Positions 1 to 9,184 of a DNA stretch of 38,012 nucleotides are shown in pieces. The position numbers and the translations under genes are program-made. The stretch is from NCBI GenBank assembly GCA_945861405.1, contig CAMAUL010000030.1, positions 1-38,012 of the forward strand, written 5' to 3'. The notes beneath the pieces were generated by a model. It was not told the DNA's origin, made no database searches, and saw only the letters and a list, made by a program, of their open reading frames with translations. Every line of letters begins with the position of its first letter. The first letter of the stretch is position 1. The stretch is from Candidatus Methylobacter oryzae (GTDB lineage Bacteria > Pseudomonadota > Gammaproteobacteria > Methylococcales > Methylomonadaceae).

Positions 1-78
1 TCTTCTACGTCGAATAATCCAGGTTGGCGGGGCTGTTTCATTGGCTGAATCTCTCTGGGTGGCGTTGCCGCTATTATC
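1..78. other. window edge, no gene recognised
   Basis: These 78 bases lie downstream of the stop codon of the small membrane protein gene. I see no convincing reading frame or terminator here, and the sequence is too short to say more. Confidence 0.3.
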
Positions 79-282
79 TCATTTCGTTGCTATCCTTGGG
101 TATCCCAAAACCGCGGGGAAATTGGTGGGATTATTAGAGATGCCCATAAATAACAACCAACCTTTAACGACAAGATAATTTGCTGCCGTCCAGCCGACCA
201 AAGTAATCATAATCGCGACTGCTGCAAAAAGTATTTTCTCATGAAGCGAAAGCTCGGCTTTTATGCTTTCTAACTTTGACAT
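79..282 (-). CDS. small membrane protein of unknown function, coupled to tldD
   Basis: A 67-residue protein that I do not recognise. Residues about 16-38 form one hydrophobic segment (ILFAAVAIMITLVGW), preceded by a charged N-terminus and followed by a short second hydrophobic patch (GWLLFMG). It is probably a single-pass inner-membrane peptide. The ATG start is well supported: an AGGAG ribosome binding site sits 6 nt upstream (complement of 289-293) and overlaps the tldD stop codon, so translation is probably coupled to tldD. The good ribosome binding site and tight spacing argue for a real gene. There is no domain evidence and no function can be assigned. Confidence 0.6.
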   Translation of the reverse strand: MSKLESIKAELSLHEKILFAAVAIMITLVGWTAANYLVVKGWLLFMGISNNPTNFPAVLGYPRIATK

Positions 283-291
283 AAATTACTC

Positions 292-1743
292 CTAAACACT
301 CGTCCCGCCTACCGTCAACCCGTCAATTTTCAAGGTAGGCTGGCCGACGCCGACCGGCACGCTTTGCCCGTCCTTGCCGCAGGTGCCTACGCCGCTGTCC
401 AGCGCCAAGTCGGTGCCGACCATCGACACTTTGGTTAGCACATCCGGGCCGTTGCCGATCAGCGTCGCGCCTTTAACCGCACGGGTGATTTTGCCGTTTT
501 CGATCAAATAGGCTTCGCTGGCGGAAAACACGAATTTACCCGAGGTAATATCGACCTGCCCGCCACCGAAGTTTTTCGCATACAGGCCTTTTTTGACCGA
601 TTTGATGATTTCTTCGGGATCATGCTGACCCGGCAGCATGTAGGTGTTGGTCATGCGCGGCATCGGCAGATGGGCGTAGGATTCGCGCCTGCCGTTGCCG
701 GTAGGCTTGACGCCCATTAACCGGGCATTGAGGTTGTCCTGCATGTAGCCTTTGAGTATGCCGTTTTCGATCAATACGGTTTTTTCGGTCGGCGTGCCTT
801 CGTCGTCGATGCTTAACGAACCGCGCCGTCCCGGCAGGGTACCGTCATCGACCACCGTGCATAAATCCGATGCGACCCGTTCGCCGACGCGGCCGCTGAA
901 TGCCGACGTGCCTTTGCGGTTAAAGTCGCCTTCCAGGCCGTGACCGATGGCCTCGTGCAGCAAGATGCCCGGCCAACCCGAGCCCAACACGACCGTCATA
1001 TTACCGGCAGGCGCTTCCACGGCTTCCAGATTGACCAGCGCTTGCCTGACGGCTTCGCGACCATAGTCCAGCGCGGTATCCTGATCAATGAAATAGCTGT
1101 AATCACTACGCCCGCCGCCGCCCATGCTGCCTTGTTCGCGCTGGCCGTTTTGCTCGACGATGACCGTGACATTCATCCGCACCAAAGGCCGCACGTCGGC
1201 AACCAAGGAGCCGTCTTGTCGCGCCACCAGGATATGTTCATGGACACCAACCAGGCTGACGATAACCTCTTCAATGCGACTGTCCAGTTTGCGCGTTTCG
1301 CTGTCCACCCGACGCAATAAATCGATTTTCTGCTGGTCTTCCAGCGATTTTAACGGATTTTGCGTCGCGTAATACTTGGGCCAAGCGGCGGCTTTGCTGC
1401 TGACTTTGCAATGCAAAGGGTCGGCATCCTGGCCTTGCCGAACGATGGCTTTAACATTGTTTGCAGCTTCCAGCAGTACCGGCAGTTCAATCCGGTCGCT
1501 ATAGGCAAAGCCGGTTTTTTCGCCGCAGACCGCGCGTACTCCGGCACCCTGCTCGATGCTATGGCTGCCTTCTTTAATGATGCCAGCCTCCATGACCCAC
1601 GACTCGAAATGGCTAGCCTGAAAATAAATATCCGCCGCATCGACCGGCGAACTGAGCAACCTGCCCATGATTTTTTCAATATCGCCATCCTGAATACCGG
1701 CAGGCGTTAAGATAGCTTGTCTTGCAAGGTTTAGTATTTCCAT
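292..1743 (-). CDS. tldD: metalloprotease TldD
   Basis: TldD of the TldD/PmbA (U62) family. With PmbA it forms a cytoplasmic heterodimeric zinc protease; in E. coli it acts in microcin B17 maturation and CcdA degradation. The zinc motif [11 protein letters not shown] is visible at about residues 263-273 (His263, Glu264, His268), and the C-terminal Cys in GTCGKDGQ is the family's further zinc ligand. The glycine-rich [11 protein letters not shown] segment is also typical. Length 483 aa matches the family (about 481). I start at the ATG at 1743, not at the in-frame TTG one codon upstream, although neither has a strong ribosome binding site. It is the penultimate gene of the rlmH-maf-rng-yhdP-nit-tldD cluster. 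The partner pmbA is not in the window. Confidence 0.96.
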   Translation of the reverse strand: MEILNLARQAILTPAGIQDGDIEKIMGRLLSSPVDAADIYFQASHFESWVMEAGIIKEGSHSIEQGAGVRAVCGEKTGFAYSDRIELPVLLEAANNVKAIVRQGQDADPLHCKVSSKAAAWPKYYATQNPLKSLEDQQKIDLLRRVDSETRKLDSRIEEVIVSLVGVHEHILVARQDGSLVADVRPLVRMNVTVIVEQNGQREQGSMGGGGRSDYSYFIDQDTALDYGREAVRQALVNLEAVEAPAGNMTVVLGSGWPGILLHEAIGHGLEGDFNRKGTSAFSGRVGERVASDLCTVVDDGTLPGRRGSLSIDDEGTPTEKTVLIENGILKGYMQDNLNARLMGVKPTGNGRRESYAHLPMPRMTNTYMLPGQHDPEEIIKSVKKGLYAKNFGGGQVDITSGKFVFSASEAYLIENGKITRAVKGATLIGNGPDVLTKVSMVGTDLALDSGVGTCGKDGQSVPVGVGQPTLKIDGLTVGGTSV

Positions 1744-1829
1744 CAATTCATCAAAAATAAAGGTTTGGGGTAAAGGGCACCGGGCTAAAGGCTAAAGAAG
1801 TAGAATGATGTATTTCGCCTTTCATCTTC

Positions 1830-2077
1830 GTAACTACTCAGCGTGATTAATAGAACGCGGATGACGCAGATTGAACAGATTTACGCGGATTTTTAAATCA
1901 GTGTTTATCAGTTTAATCCGTATCACGGGTGCCCAGTTCAAATATAAGCTAACTAGCCACTAAAAAATCTTATTAAATCATAAGCAATCCGCGTCATCCG
2001 CGTTCTCGGCAACTGCTCCTGCGTTGCTCTACCTCCTGCATCCATGCAGTCGTATTCTTTTGTTGCTGAGTAGTTAC
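1830..2077. repeat. composite dispersed repeat A bounded by 13-bp inverted ends
   Basis: This fills the 330-bp gap between tldD and the bamC-like gene. GTAACTACTCAGC at 1830-1842 recurs inverted at 2065-2077, defining a 248-bp unit. Inside, 1850-2006 is a larger imperfect palindrome: it begins with ATAGAACGCGGATGACGCAG and ends with the reverse complement of a related string. Positions 2005-2053 hold a further segment that recurs inside prlC. The right end contains the stop codon (TAA, 2074-2076) of the bamC-like gene. Copies B (3484-3655), C (9185-9412) and D (15697-15795) share the inner palindrome; B also shares the ACTACTC-type ends. No protein is encoded. Confidence 0.75.
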
Positions 2078-2652
2078 TCTTCTTCCAGCTTATCGCGCAA
2101 CGTTTTAAACAACAACTGCAACAGCTCTTCCGCGCCTTCGGCAGAAGGGTGAGATGCGCCGTCTTTGGCCGCGCTGCTTTGTTCGGTTGCATTGGCTACA
2201 GTCGCGGTCACCGTTGTTTCCTCACCCTCTTCCTTGACAGTCAACAGATAAATGGCCGGATCATCGCTTAAAAACGATGTCGCTTTGGCAAAAAAACCGG
2301 TTCTGTCTTCGGTATCCCGGGTCACGTAATAAAGGCCTTTATCACGCTCATGATCGGTCACTTTGATGCCGCTTTGTTTCAATGCTCTAGCCAAGGTGTT
2401 CCAGGCATCGCCGAAAGGCTGCTTGATCGTCAGTTGCGTCGGCGCATTCTGGTAAACGTCCGAACCTAAGCCAGTGCTGTCTTTCTTCTTCGGAATCGAG
2501 CTGGTATCAACTATGCGCTGTTCCTTGGTCGGGCTGGCGGTCACAATTGGCGGACGCTCCAGATTTTCGGTGTCGCGATACCGGCTTTTTTCTTCTGCGC
2601 TTGAGCAGGAAGCCAGAAAAACAATCAGCAATAAACTTTTAACTATTGGCAT
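2074..2652 (-). CDS. BamC-like (NlpB) outer-membrane lipoprotein, short form
   Basis: A lipoprotein resembling BamC/NlpB, an accessory lipoprotein of the BAM outer-membrane protein assembly machine. The N-terminus is a lipoprotein signal with lipobox FLASC (Cys16 from this start). It is followed by YRDTENLERPPI, matching the conserved unstructured BamC segment that contacts BamD. One helix-grip-like domain follows (TQLTIKQPFGDAWNTL onward). At 192 aa it is much shorter than E. coli BamC (about 344 aa) and seems to lack the second helix-grip domain. Start: the ATG at 2652 lies one base after the nitrilase stop; a GTG at 2661 is possible and would overlap. The stop codon lies within repeat A. 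The location in the tldD cluster, not beside dapA as in E. coli, makes orthology uncertain. Confidence 0.7.
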   Translation of the reverse strand: MPIVKSLLLIVFLASCSSAEEKSRYRDTENLERPPIVTASPTKEQRIVDTSSIPKKKDSTGLGSDVYQNAPTQLTIKQPFGDAWNTLARALKQSGIKVTDHERDKGLYYVTRDTEDRTGFFAKATSFLSDDPAIYLLTVKEEGEETTVTATVANATEQSSAAKDGASHPSAEGAEELLQLLFKTLRDKLEEE

Positions 2653-2653
2653 A

Positions 2654-3463
2654 TTATTCACAAAAAAAACGACGATGATTCAGCGCCGGAAATGCGCTAC
2701 GCACTTTTTCCAGACGCTCCAGATCTATTTCGGCGGAGACAAAGCCGCCGCCGGTTTTGTAGCAATCCAGCACCACGCCCCACGGGTCGATAATCATGCT
2801 GTGCCCGAAGGTTTTACGTCCATTCAAATGAAAGCCGCCCTGGTTCGGCGCAATCACATAACACAGGTTTTCCACGGCACGGGCGCGAAGCAACAACTCC
2901 CAGTGCGCGGCTCCCGTTTCTGCGGTGAATGCGGACGGGATGATCAATATATCCATGCCCATGTTGCGGAAAAACTCGGGAAAGCGCAGATCGTAACAAA
3001 CCGCGATACCTACTCTGCCAAAAGGCGTGTCGATCACCAACGGCTCAGTGCCCGGTTCAATGGAATCGGATTCGCGGTAAACATCATTACTGCCCGGAAC
3101 ATTGACATCGAATAAATGCACCTTATCGTAGCGGGCAACCCGTTCGCCTTGGTCATTATAAATAAGGCAGGCCGCCCGCACTTTATTGCTGGCGTTGCCC
3201 GCTATCGGAATGGTGCCGCCCACCACCCAGACTCCGTATTTTTTAGCGACGGTCGCCAAAAAACTCTGGATAGGCCCGGAACCATCGACTTCTTTCGCTT
3301 TGATTTTGTCCAGTTCGTGATCGCCCATCAACGCAAAATTTTCCGGCAACGCCACCAGTTTTGCGCCCGCTTTAACTGCTTCCGCTATCAGCTTTTCGGC
3401 TTCCAGCAAGTTGGCGCTGACATTGGGACTCGATGCCATTTGTATGGCCGCACATCTACTCAT
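2654..3463 (-). CDS. carbon-nitrogen hydrolase (nitrilase superfamily, Nit-like amidase)
   Basis: Nitrilase-superfamily amidohydrolase, 269 aa. The full catalytic triad is visible: Glu41 in LPENF, Lys114 in YDKVHLFDV and Cys156 in IAVCYDLRFPEFF. The sequence is closest to the Nit1/Nit2 (NitFhit-type) branch, whose members act as omega-amidases or hydrolyse deaminated glutathione. The substrate here is inferred from family only. The start ATG at 3463 has a purine-rich AGAGAG upstream. It lies between yhdP (upstream, separated by repeat B) and the bamC-like gene (downstream, essentially no gap). A nitrilase between yhdP and tldD is an arrangement I associate with several beta- and gammaproteobacteria. 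Enzyme class is confident, exact substrate is not. Confidence 0.9.
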   Translation of the reverse strand: MSRCAAIQMASSPNVSANLLEAEKLIAEAVKAGAKLVALPENFALMGDHELDKIKAKEVDGSGPIQSFLATVAKKYGVWVVGGTIPIAGNASNKVRAACLIYNDQGERVARYDKVHLFDVNVPGSNDVYRESDSIEPGTEPLVIDTPFGRVGIAVCYDLRFPEFFRNMGMDILIIPSAFTAETGAAHWELLLRARAVENLCYVIAPNQGGFHLNGRKTFGHSMIIDPWGVVLDCYKTGGGFVSAEIDLERLEKVRSAFPALNHRRFFCE

Positions 3464-3483
3464 GTTTATCTCTCTTTAAATTT

Positions 3484-3655
3484 ATGACTACTCAGCAGTT
3501 ATATATAGAACACGGATGACACAGATTAAACGGATAATCACGGATTAAAAGCCAAGAATACTTTAAAAAATCAGTGTAAATCCGTCCTATCCGTGTCGCC
3601 TAAAGCGCCTACTGTTGGCATCAATGTTCCATTATGCGCACTACGGAGTAGTTTC
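3484..3655. repeat. dispersed repeat B
   Basis: This is the second copy of the family described at 1830-2077. The left end has ATGACTACTCAGC (3484-3496). The right end, on the minus strand, reads GAAACTACTCCGT (3655-3643), so the ends form imperfect inverted repeats. The core 3505-3632 starts ATAGAACACGGATGACACAG and shares a right half with copy D (CGCCTA-AGCGCCTACT-TTGGCATC). The right end includes the last codons and the TAG stop of yhdP. It fills the nitrilase-yhdP intergenic region. Confidence 0.7.
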
Positions 3656-6600
3656 TTCTTGTTGTTTTAACCATGGAAAGTTAGTAATGCCGTCCCAGGT
3701 TTTTTGTAACAATCCATCATTTTTATGCATCGGGATAATTTGGGCATTTCCCCAGGCACCTTTGACCAGATACTGGGAACCGAAGAAAAATCCCTCCTGA
3801 TTTTTACCCGTCAAAGACTGCCCAACCAAGGCCGCGACTTTGCCCATAATTGTACCAGCAATGGGCACGGCATCGGCACTTTTAGGCGTGACATTGATAA
3901 TGTGATCAACAGTTTGTTTAACTAGGTCAGTATCCCCGCTGATGGCGATTTTTGCAGGAACGGCATCGACGACCAAATCCTGAGTCGATGCGATTCCGCC
4001 TGCCAAATTAAAATGCCCCTTGATGCTGTTGAAGGTCAAGCCTTCCTGGTAAATATCGCTAAAATCGAGCTGCGCACGCTTTATCCACTGAGCCAGCGCC
4101 AGCATGCCCAGTATCCTGCCGAATCCGGGCTCTATGCTTAGAATACGTCCGTTTTTAAAGTCAATATCCACCTTGCCTTTCAAGCCTGCCAGCGAGAATT
4201 GATAAGGTGCCGCCTTCCAGTTGACCGTGAAATCAACGGCTGCACTGGTCTCGGTCAAATCCTTGGTAATGCCGAGCTGGGTCAGTAGCTGCCCGGCGCG
4301 AGGCACATCCAGGTGGCCTTCAGTATGCGTGAGCGATTGTCCGCCGCTTGCTTGCCAGTCGCCAGAAAAAACCAGCTTTTGGTTTTCCCCTGCCAATTCT
4401 ACATTCTTAAAACCCATGCCGCCCGGTATGCGTTCGGTTTCCAATGATAACCGGCCCAGATCAACCGACTGCCACAACGTTTTATCACTGGTGACGGTCA
4501 GCAACGGCATAAGCTCCGGCGATACGGTCTGCGGGGCCGAATCATCTTTCGACCCTGCTTGCTTTAATGCCGAAAGATCCAGCAACGCCATGTCCAGGCT
4601 GATTCTGTCAGTGCTGGCGAAGTCGGCAGGAATCTGAACCTTTCCTTTGGCGATTGGGCTGTCTATCGCCCCGGCCCAATTATTACCGGTGTGCTTTAAG
4701 GCCAGATCGAAAATGCCTACATCGGTTTTCTTCCACAATGCATGATCGCTATGAATCTTCAGTTCGCTGATGCCATCTCCCGCGCCTTGTGCCGCAGCCA
4801 GTCCCAACCAGTCCTGCAACGCAAGCCGGTCGAGGTTGATCTCCAGCTTTAATCCTGCATCCTGGCTCTGGGCGACCTCGCCTGACCCCATCAGGACATG
4901 CCCCGAATAAATGGTCTTCTGGTTGGTATCCAACAAAATCGCCGCTTTCAGTTTGTTATCGTAATTTAACAGCAGCGGCAATAACGGCTTATCATCAAGG
5001 CTAAACGTCAGCGTCAAAGGCACGATTTGTTCTGACGTTTTGGCCAATGACTCCAGCAAATCCAGCGATACGCCGGACAACATCGAATCCACAACCAGCG
5101 TTGGAACAACATCCCCGTAAGGCAATTCCAGCTTTAACCGATAATCTGTCGCGCCTTTGGCGATGCTCCACCAAGGCAGTTCAAATTGCGCCTTTAGGTC
5201 GCCAACTCCGGCACGGCCCGCCACATTGACGGTGGTTTGACTGTCCGAACTTTTAATGTCGATTTCTATCGAATGGCCCAAGGCTACCGCATGAATGGTA
5301 TCGCTAAAAACGCCCTGCTCATTGAACTTAAGTTCGCCGTTAATTTTGCTGACCGGCAGAGCCAGCGATTTGACCGTCAGCTTGGCGTCTTTCAAGGACG
5401 CCGATCCATCGACCTTAGTGGGCGCTCCATCAATCAAAGGGATTTTAAGATCCAGCGCCACCTCGGTATCGCCCTGCGGAGAAATGGCTTCAAGCACCGA
5501 ATCCACCCGCGAGCTGAGCGTCGTATGCTGCATAAAGGCCAGCACCTGATCTATGCCCGCTTCGGCTTCGCCCTGAATCAGCAACTGCTTGCTGGTATTC
5601 AGCGAAGGAATAGTGACTTCGGCTTGTTTAATGATCACGTTATCCGATTGCCCTTGCAGGACATTCACCTTCAAGCCGCCTTGGTTAAACATGACCTCGG
5701 CATTCATGCCGGTTATATCGGGCCATTCGGAATCGTATGACAGATCGAAGTCTTCTCCGGTAAACACCGCTTCAAAAATGCCCGGCTCAGTGGTGAACGG
5801 GAAATCGACCAGATTACCGTAAACCAGTAAGCCGCCGTTGGTCATGCGCCCGCTGACGAAGGCCCGATCCAGCCAGGCGACAACTTCTTCATCCATAATG
5901 CCTACCGGCAAATAATGCTTAACATCGCGTGCATCTTCACCGGCAAATGCGCTTTGCAAATCCATAAACACAGGTTTGCCTGTTTCGGGAATATCGATAC
6001 GAAACTTGGTGTTGCTCTGGAAGCTCAAGGAATCCAGCTCAATCATCGGACTGGACACAGACCAAGCCTGTTCAGCCGTTTGCTGCCAAGCTAATGTCCC
6101 TTGAAGCCGCTTGACCGGCAAGGGTTCACGGAACAGATCCGGCGCTATCAGCCAGGCATTTTGAGTCGCAAGGGTAATAGCGCCCTGTTTTTCGCTGCCC
6201 TTGATTTGACCGGTCAAATTTTCTATGCCGGGAACCGACAACATCGGCGCGACACCGATGCGGGCAAAGCTGCCGTTTAATGCAAGCGATTTTGCCTCCA
6301 GGTCGGCGAACAAGGAGAAATTCCCTAGCACTCCTTTTAACTGGGCTTGCGTCAGTAACTTAAGCTGATCGTCGGGCAAGGGCGCAAAAAACTGCGTCAG
6401 CCCCGATACTTCCTGCAAGTCCAGCCGTTCGACAAACAATGCAATTTTTGGCAAGGCATTATCGTCCCTGCCCTGGACGGAAACGCTAAACTCGGCGGCA
6501 GGCCATTTTTTAACTGCGCCTTTAGTACCAACCTGGGTTTCCATTGAAAACTCGTTTACATTGAGCTGCCACTGACGGCTTGCGCCGTTGTCGGCCTGCT

Positions 6601-7522
6601 GTAATCCCCAATGCAGTCGGGTGCTAAGCTCATTGGCAAAAAACTCCTGTTTGTCCTGCCGGGTAAACATCAGCTGATGCAGCTGCGCCGCCACATCCAT
6701 AGACACCAGTTGCGATTGCCTCCAATCGGCCCAGATTTGGACATCGCCGGTTCCGGCATTGATATTGATTCTATCCCAGGCCGGAGCGGGGGGCTGAGAC
6801 AAGCCAAGAGCTGCCAATTCAGGGAAATTGACGGACTTTCCATAGATATAAACGCGGCCCTGAATGGTTGCAGGCTCAAAAACATTGCCCTCAAAATCCA
6901 TCGACAGCCTTAAGGTATCGCCGACTTTTTTCGGCAACTTGACCAGCATATTAAGCCGGTGACGCTCATCGTCATTGCGGATCGCCAGATCCACCCCATC
7001 AAACAACAGCGGTCGACTATGGCTGGTTTCATCCTGCCAGCTGACTTCGCTTTGCAAGACCTCATATTTTCCGCCCTGCATCAGCCATTGCGGCTGCCCG
7101 TCACTGGCCTTTAAGCCGACAACAACAATGCTGCCATCCTGTTGCCGCTTAATGGCCAGCTTGGCACCCACCAAAGTGACTCTGGACGATGACAATATAT
7201 CCCGGCTGACCAGCAGTTCCAGCAAATCAATCCCCAGACGGATTTGATTAAACTCGATAGCGGGTTTTGCGCTCCCGGCAGAGGCGACCGATGAAATGGC
7301 GATGTCTGATAACACCAACTGCGGATTAAAACCGCGCATATTTGCGCCCAAATGGCCGATGGTTACCGGCGTACCGACCAGTGCGCTGATGTTGGTTGCC
7401 AAATCAGCCTTATAGTGTTCAATCCCAGACAATAGCAGCCGTACGCAGGTCAAGCCGATAGCCGCCGCGATCAAGAACCAGAAGATGAGGTGCCGCGTGG
7501 CACGTTTAATATGATGGATCAT
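3641..7522 (-). CDS. yhdP: YhdP-family AsmA-like inner-membrane protein
   Basis: A very large AsmA-like protein (DUF3971/AsmA_2), 1293 aa against about 1266 in E. coli YhdP. One N-terminal membrane anchor is visible (about residues 13-32, LIFWFLIAAAIGLTCVRLLL). The rest is periplasmic, with long repeating beta-strand sequence typical of the bridge-like lipid carriers. In E. coli, YhdP with TamB and YdbH moves phospholipids to the outer membrane. The C-terminal AsmA region contains GFGRILGMLALAQWIKRAQLDF and ITGVTP-like INVTPKSADAVPIAG strings typical of the family. The ATG at 7522 fixes the start just before the anchor. The stop codon and the last codons (ETTP) fall in repeat B, so the extreme C-terminus is probably remodelled. 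It sits between rng and the nitrilase gene, as expected for the cluster. Confidence 0.93.
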   Translation of the reverse strand: MIHHIKRATRHLIFWFLIAAAIGLTCVRLLLSGIEHYKADLATNISALVGTPVTIGHLGANMRGFNPQLVLSDIAISSVASAGSAKPAIEFNQIRLGIDLLELLVSRDILSSSRVTLVGAKLAIKRQQDGSIVVVGLKASDGQPQWLMQGGKYEVLQSEVSWQDETSHSRPLLFDGVDLAIRNDDERHRLNMLVKLPKKVGDTLRLSMDFEGNVFEPATIQGRVYIYGKSVNFPELAALGLSQPPAPAWDRININAGTGDVQIWADWRQSQLVSMDVAAQLHQLMFTRQDKQEFFANELSTRLHWGLQQADNGASRQWQLNVNEFSMETQVGTKGAVKKWPAAEFSVSVQGRDDNALPKIALFVERLDLQEVSGLTQFFAPLPDDQLKLLTQAQLKGVLGNFSLFADLEAKSLALNGSFARIGVAPMLSVPGIENLTGQIKGSEKQGAITLATQNAWLIAPDLFREPLPVKRLQGTLAWQQTAEQAWSVSSPMIELDSLSFQSNTKFRIDIPETGKPVFMDLQSAFAGEDARDVKHYLPVGIMDEEVVAWLDRAFVSGRMTNGGLLVYGNLVDFPFTTEPGIFEAVFTGEDFDLSYDSEWPDITGMNAEVMFNQGGLKVNVLQGQSDNVIIKQAEVTIPSLNTSKQLLIQGEAEAGIDQVLAFMQHTTLSSRVDSVLEAISPQGDTEVALDLKIPLIDGAPTKVDGSASLKDAKLTVKSLALPVSKINGELKFNEQGVFSDTIHAVALGHSIEIDIKSSDSQTTVNVAGRAGVGDLKAQFELPWWSIAKGATDYRLKLELPYGDVVPTLVVDSMLSGVSLDLLESLAKTSEQIVPLTLTFSLDDKPLLPLLLNYDNKLKAAILLDTNQKTIYSGHVLMGSGEVAQSQDAGLKLEINLDRLALQDWLGLAAAQGAGDGISELKIHSDHALWKKTDVGIFDLALKHTGNNWAGAIDSPIAKGKVQIPADFASTDRISLDMALLDLSALKQAGSKDDSAPQTVSPELMPLLTVTSDKTLWQSVDLGRLSLETERIPGGMGFKNVELAGENQKLVFSGDWQASGGQSLTHTEGHLDVPRAGQLLTQLGITKDLTETSAAVDFTVNWKAAPYQFSLAGLKGKVDIDFKNGRILSIEPGFGRILGMLALAQWIKRAQLDFSDIYQEGLTFNSIKGHFNLAGGIASTQDLVVDAVPAKIAISGDTDLVKQTVDHIINVTPKSADAVPIAGTIMGKVAALVGQSLTGKNQEGFFFGSQYLVKGAWGNAQIIPMHKNDGLLQKTWDGITNFPWLKQQEETTP

Positions 7523-7569
7523 TAAAAAAGGTTAAAGACGCAAGGTAAGGGCTAAGTATTGAAGACAAC

Positions 7570-7613
7570 GGAGTGCAAGCTTTGCTTGCGCTTGCAGGCG
7601 AAGCCTGCACTCC
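7570..7613. repeat. 44-bp two-hairpin palindrome, copy 1
   Basis: The outer arms GGAGTGCA/TGCACTCC enclose two small hairpins, GCAAGC-ttt-GCTTGC and GCAGGC-gaa-GCCTGC, giving a Y-shaped fold. A nearly identical 44-bp copy in the opposite orientation lies at 9269-9312, on the other side of rng. It occupies the yhdP-rng intergenic region, which shows nothing else recognisable. Confidence 0.8.
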
Positions 7614-7678
7614 AGCTGCCAATAGCTTCCACACTTAACAGTAAAAGAAACATCGTTCGGTATATTGCACCTTTTGCC

Positions 7679-9133
7679 TCAAAGCAACACCACATCATAC
7701 TGTTCCTGATTGTATTGGGCCTCGGCCCTGAACTTGATGCGCACCCCCAGAAAGACTTCCAATTCGGCCAGCATGTCCGCTTCCTCATCGAGCAGCATCT
7801 CCACGACTTCGTTCGATGCCAGCACCAATATCTTTTTAACTTTGTACTGCCTGACTTCGCGAATAATCTCCCGGAATATTTCCAGGCACATGGATTCTGC
7901 CGTCTTCAACACACCCCGTCCGCCGCAGGCGCTGCATGGTTCGCAAAGAATATGCTCCAGGCTTTCCCGCGTCCTTTTACGGGTCATTTCCACCAAGCCC
8001 AGCACCGACACTTCGGTGATGTTGGTTTTCGCGTGGTCTTTTTCCAAATGCCGCTCAAAAGCCTGCAACACCTGTTTTTTATGATCGGCGCTCTGCATAT
8101 CGATGAAATCGATAATAATGATGCCGCCGAGATTCCTTAACCTCAACTGCCGGGAAATGGTCTGCGCCGCTTCAAGATTGGTCTTGAATATCGTCTCTTC
8201 CAGATTGCGGCCGCCGACATAACCGCCGGTATTCACATCGACCGTGGTCATCGATTCGGTCTGATCGAACACCAGATGCCCGCCCGATTTCAGGTTGACT
8301 TTGCGATCCAGCGCTTTTTGAATTTCATCTTCGACGCTGTATATATCGAACACAGGGCACTCGCCGGTGTAATGTTCGATCACCGGCACGATTTCCGGTA
8401 CAAAAATCTCCGCAAATTCAACTAAGCGGTGATAAGTTTCCCGTGAATCGACCCGCACCCTTTCAATGCCTTCACGGTATAAATCCCGCAAGGTTCTGAT
8501 GCTCAGAGGCAAATCCTTATGGATAAACTGTTTGGGCTTGGCGTCGGCGATTTTGGCGGCTATCGACTCCCACAGTTTCAGCAAAAACGTCATATCGGCG
8601 ATCAATACCGTCTCATTCACGCATTCTGCGGCAGTTCTTGCGATAAAGCCGCCGCATTTATGCTCCAACCTGAACGCCTCAAGGCAGGCTTTTAACCGGA
8701 CTCGCTCAGTCTCGCATTCAATCCGTTGGGACACGCCGGAATTTTGCGCATAGGGCATAAAAACCTGGAACCGCGACGGTATCGATATTTCCGTGGTCAG
8801 CCGTGCGCCTTTGCTGCCCAACGGATCTTTAACCACTTGCACGATAATATGCTGGCCTTCGTGCAAATAATGCTCGATATTTTCCGAACCTTTCTTCTCC
8901 AGATCCTTGGCGCACAAATCGGAAAGGTGCAAAAACGCCGCCCTGGGCAGTCCAATATCGACAAAAGCCGCCTGCATGCCGGGCAGAACCCGGCATACTT
9001 CGCCTTTATAAATGTTACCGACCAAACCCCGCTGCCGGGTTCGTTCAATAATCAATTCCTGCAACACGCCGTTTTCAATAACCGCAACGCGCGTCTCAGG
9101 CGGGGTAACGTTGATTAAAATTTCTTCACTCAT
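7679..9133 (-). CDS. rng: ribonuclease G
   Basis: RNase G, the RNase E/G endoribonuclease that matures 16S rRNA 5' ends and degrades some mRNAs in the cytoplasm. Order of features: an S1 RNA-binding domain at about residues 36-120 (GNIYKGEVCRVLPGMQAAFVDIG), an RNase H-like and 5'-sensor region, then the catalytic metal-binding aspartates Asp299 (TVDVNTGG) and Asp342 (IDFIDMQ). The zinc-link cysteines are CEPCSAC at 397-403, followed by GGRG. Length is 484 aa, against 489 in E. coli. It lacks the long C-terminal scaffold of RNase E, which supports RNase G. The ATG start at 9133 gives the expected N-terminus. The gene is bracketed by two inverted 44-bp palindromes. Confidence 0.96.
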   Translation of the reverse strand: MSEEILINVTPPETRVAVIENGVLQELIIERTRQRGLVGNIYKGEVCRVLPGMQAAFVDIGLPRAAFLHLSDLCAKDLEKKGSENIEHYLHEGQHIIVQVVKDPLGSKGARLTTEISIPSRFQVFMPYAQNSGVSQRIECETERVRLKACLEAFRLEHKCGGFIARTAAECVNETVLIADMTFLLKLWESIAAKIADAKPKQFIHKDLPLSIRTLRDLYREGIERVRVDSRETYHRLVEFAEIFVPEIVPVIEHYTGECPVFDIYSVEDEIQKALDRKVNLKSGGHLVFDQTESMTTVDVNTGGYVGGRNLEETIFKTNLEAAQTISRQLRLRNLGGIIIIDFIDMQSADHKKQVLQAFERHLEKDHAKTNITEVSVLGLVEMTRKRTRESLEHILCEPCSACGGRGVLKTAESMCLEIFREIIREVRQYKVKKILVLASNEVVEMLLDEEADMLAELEVFLGVRIKFRAEAQYNQEQYDVVLL

Positions 9134-9184
9134 TAGTAACTATTCATAAAGGTACGCAAATAAAAGTAACTATTCAGCCATCAA

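Noticed and set aside
752..1710. Several plus-strand open frames opposite tldD
   Set aside because: They are shadows of the tldD gene in other frames, with no family resemblance and no ribosome binding sites.
1953..2192. A 79-codon minus-strand frame across the bamC-like stop and repeat A
   Set aside because: Half of it is repeat sequence and the other half is bamC-like in the wrong frame.
7559..8140. A 193-codon plus-strand frame opposite the rng 3' end
   Set aside because: It begins in the palindromic repeat and runs antisense to well-conserved rng catalytic sequence.
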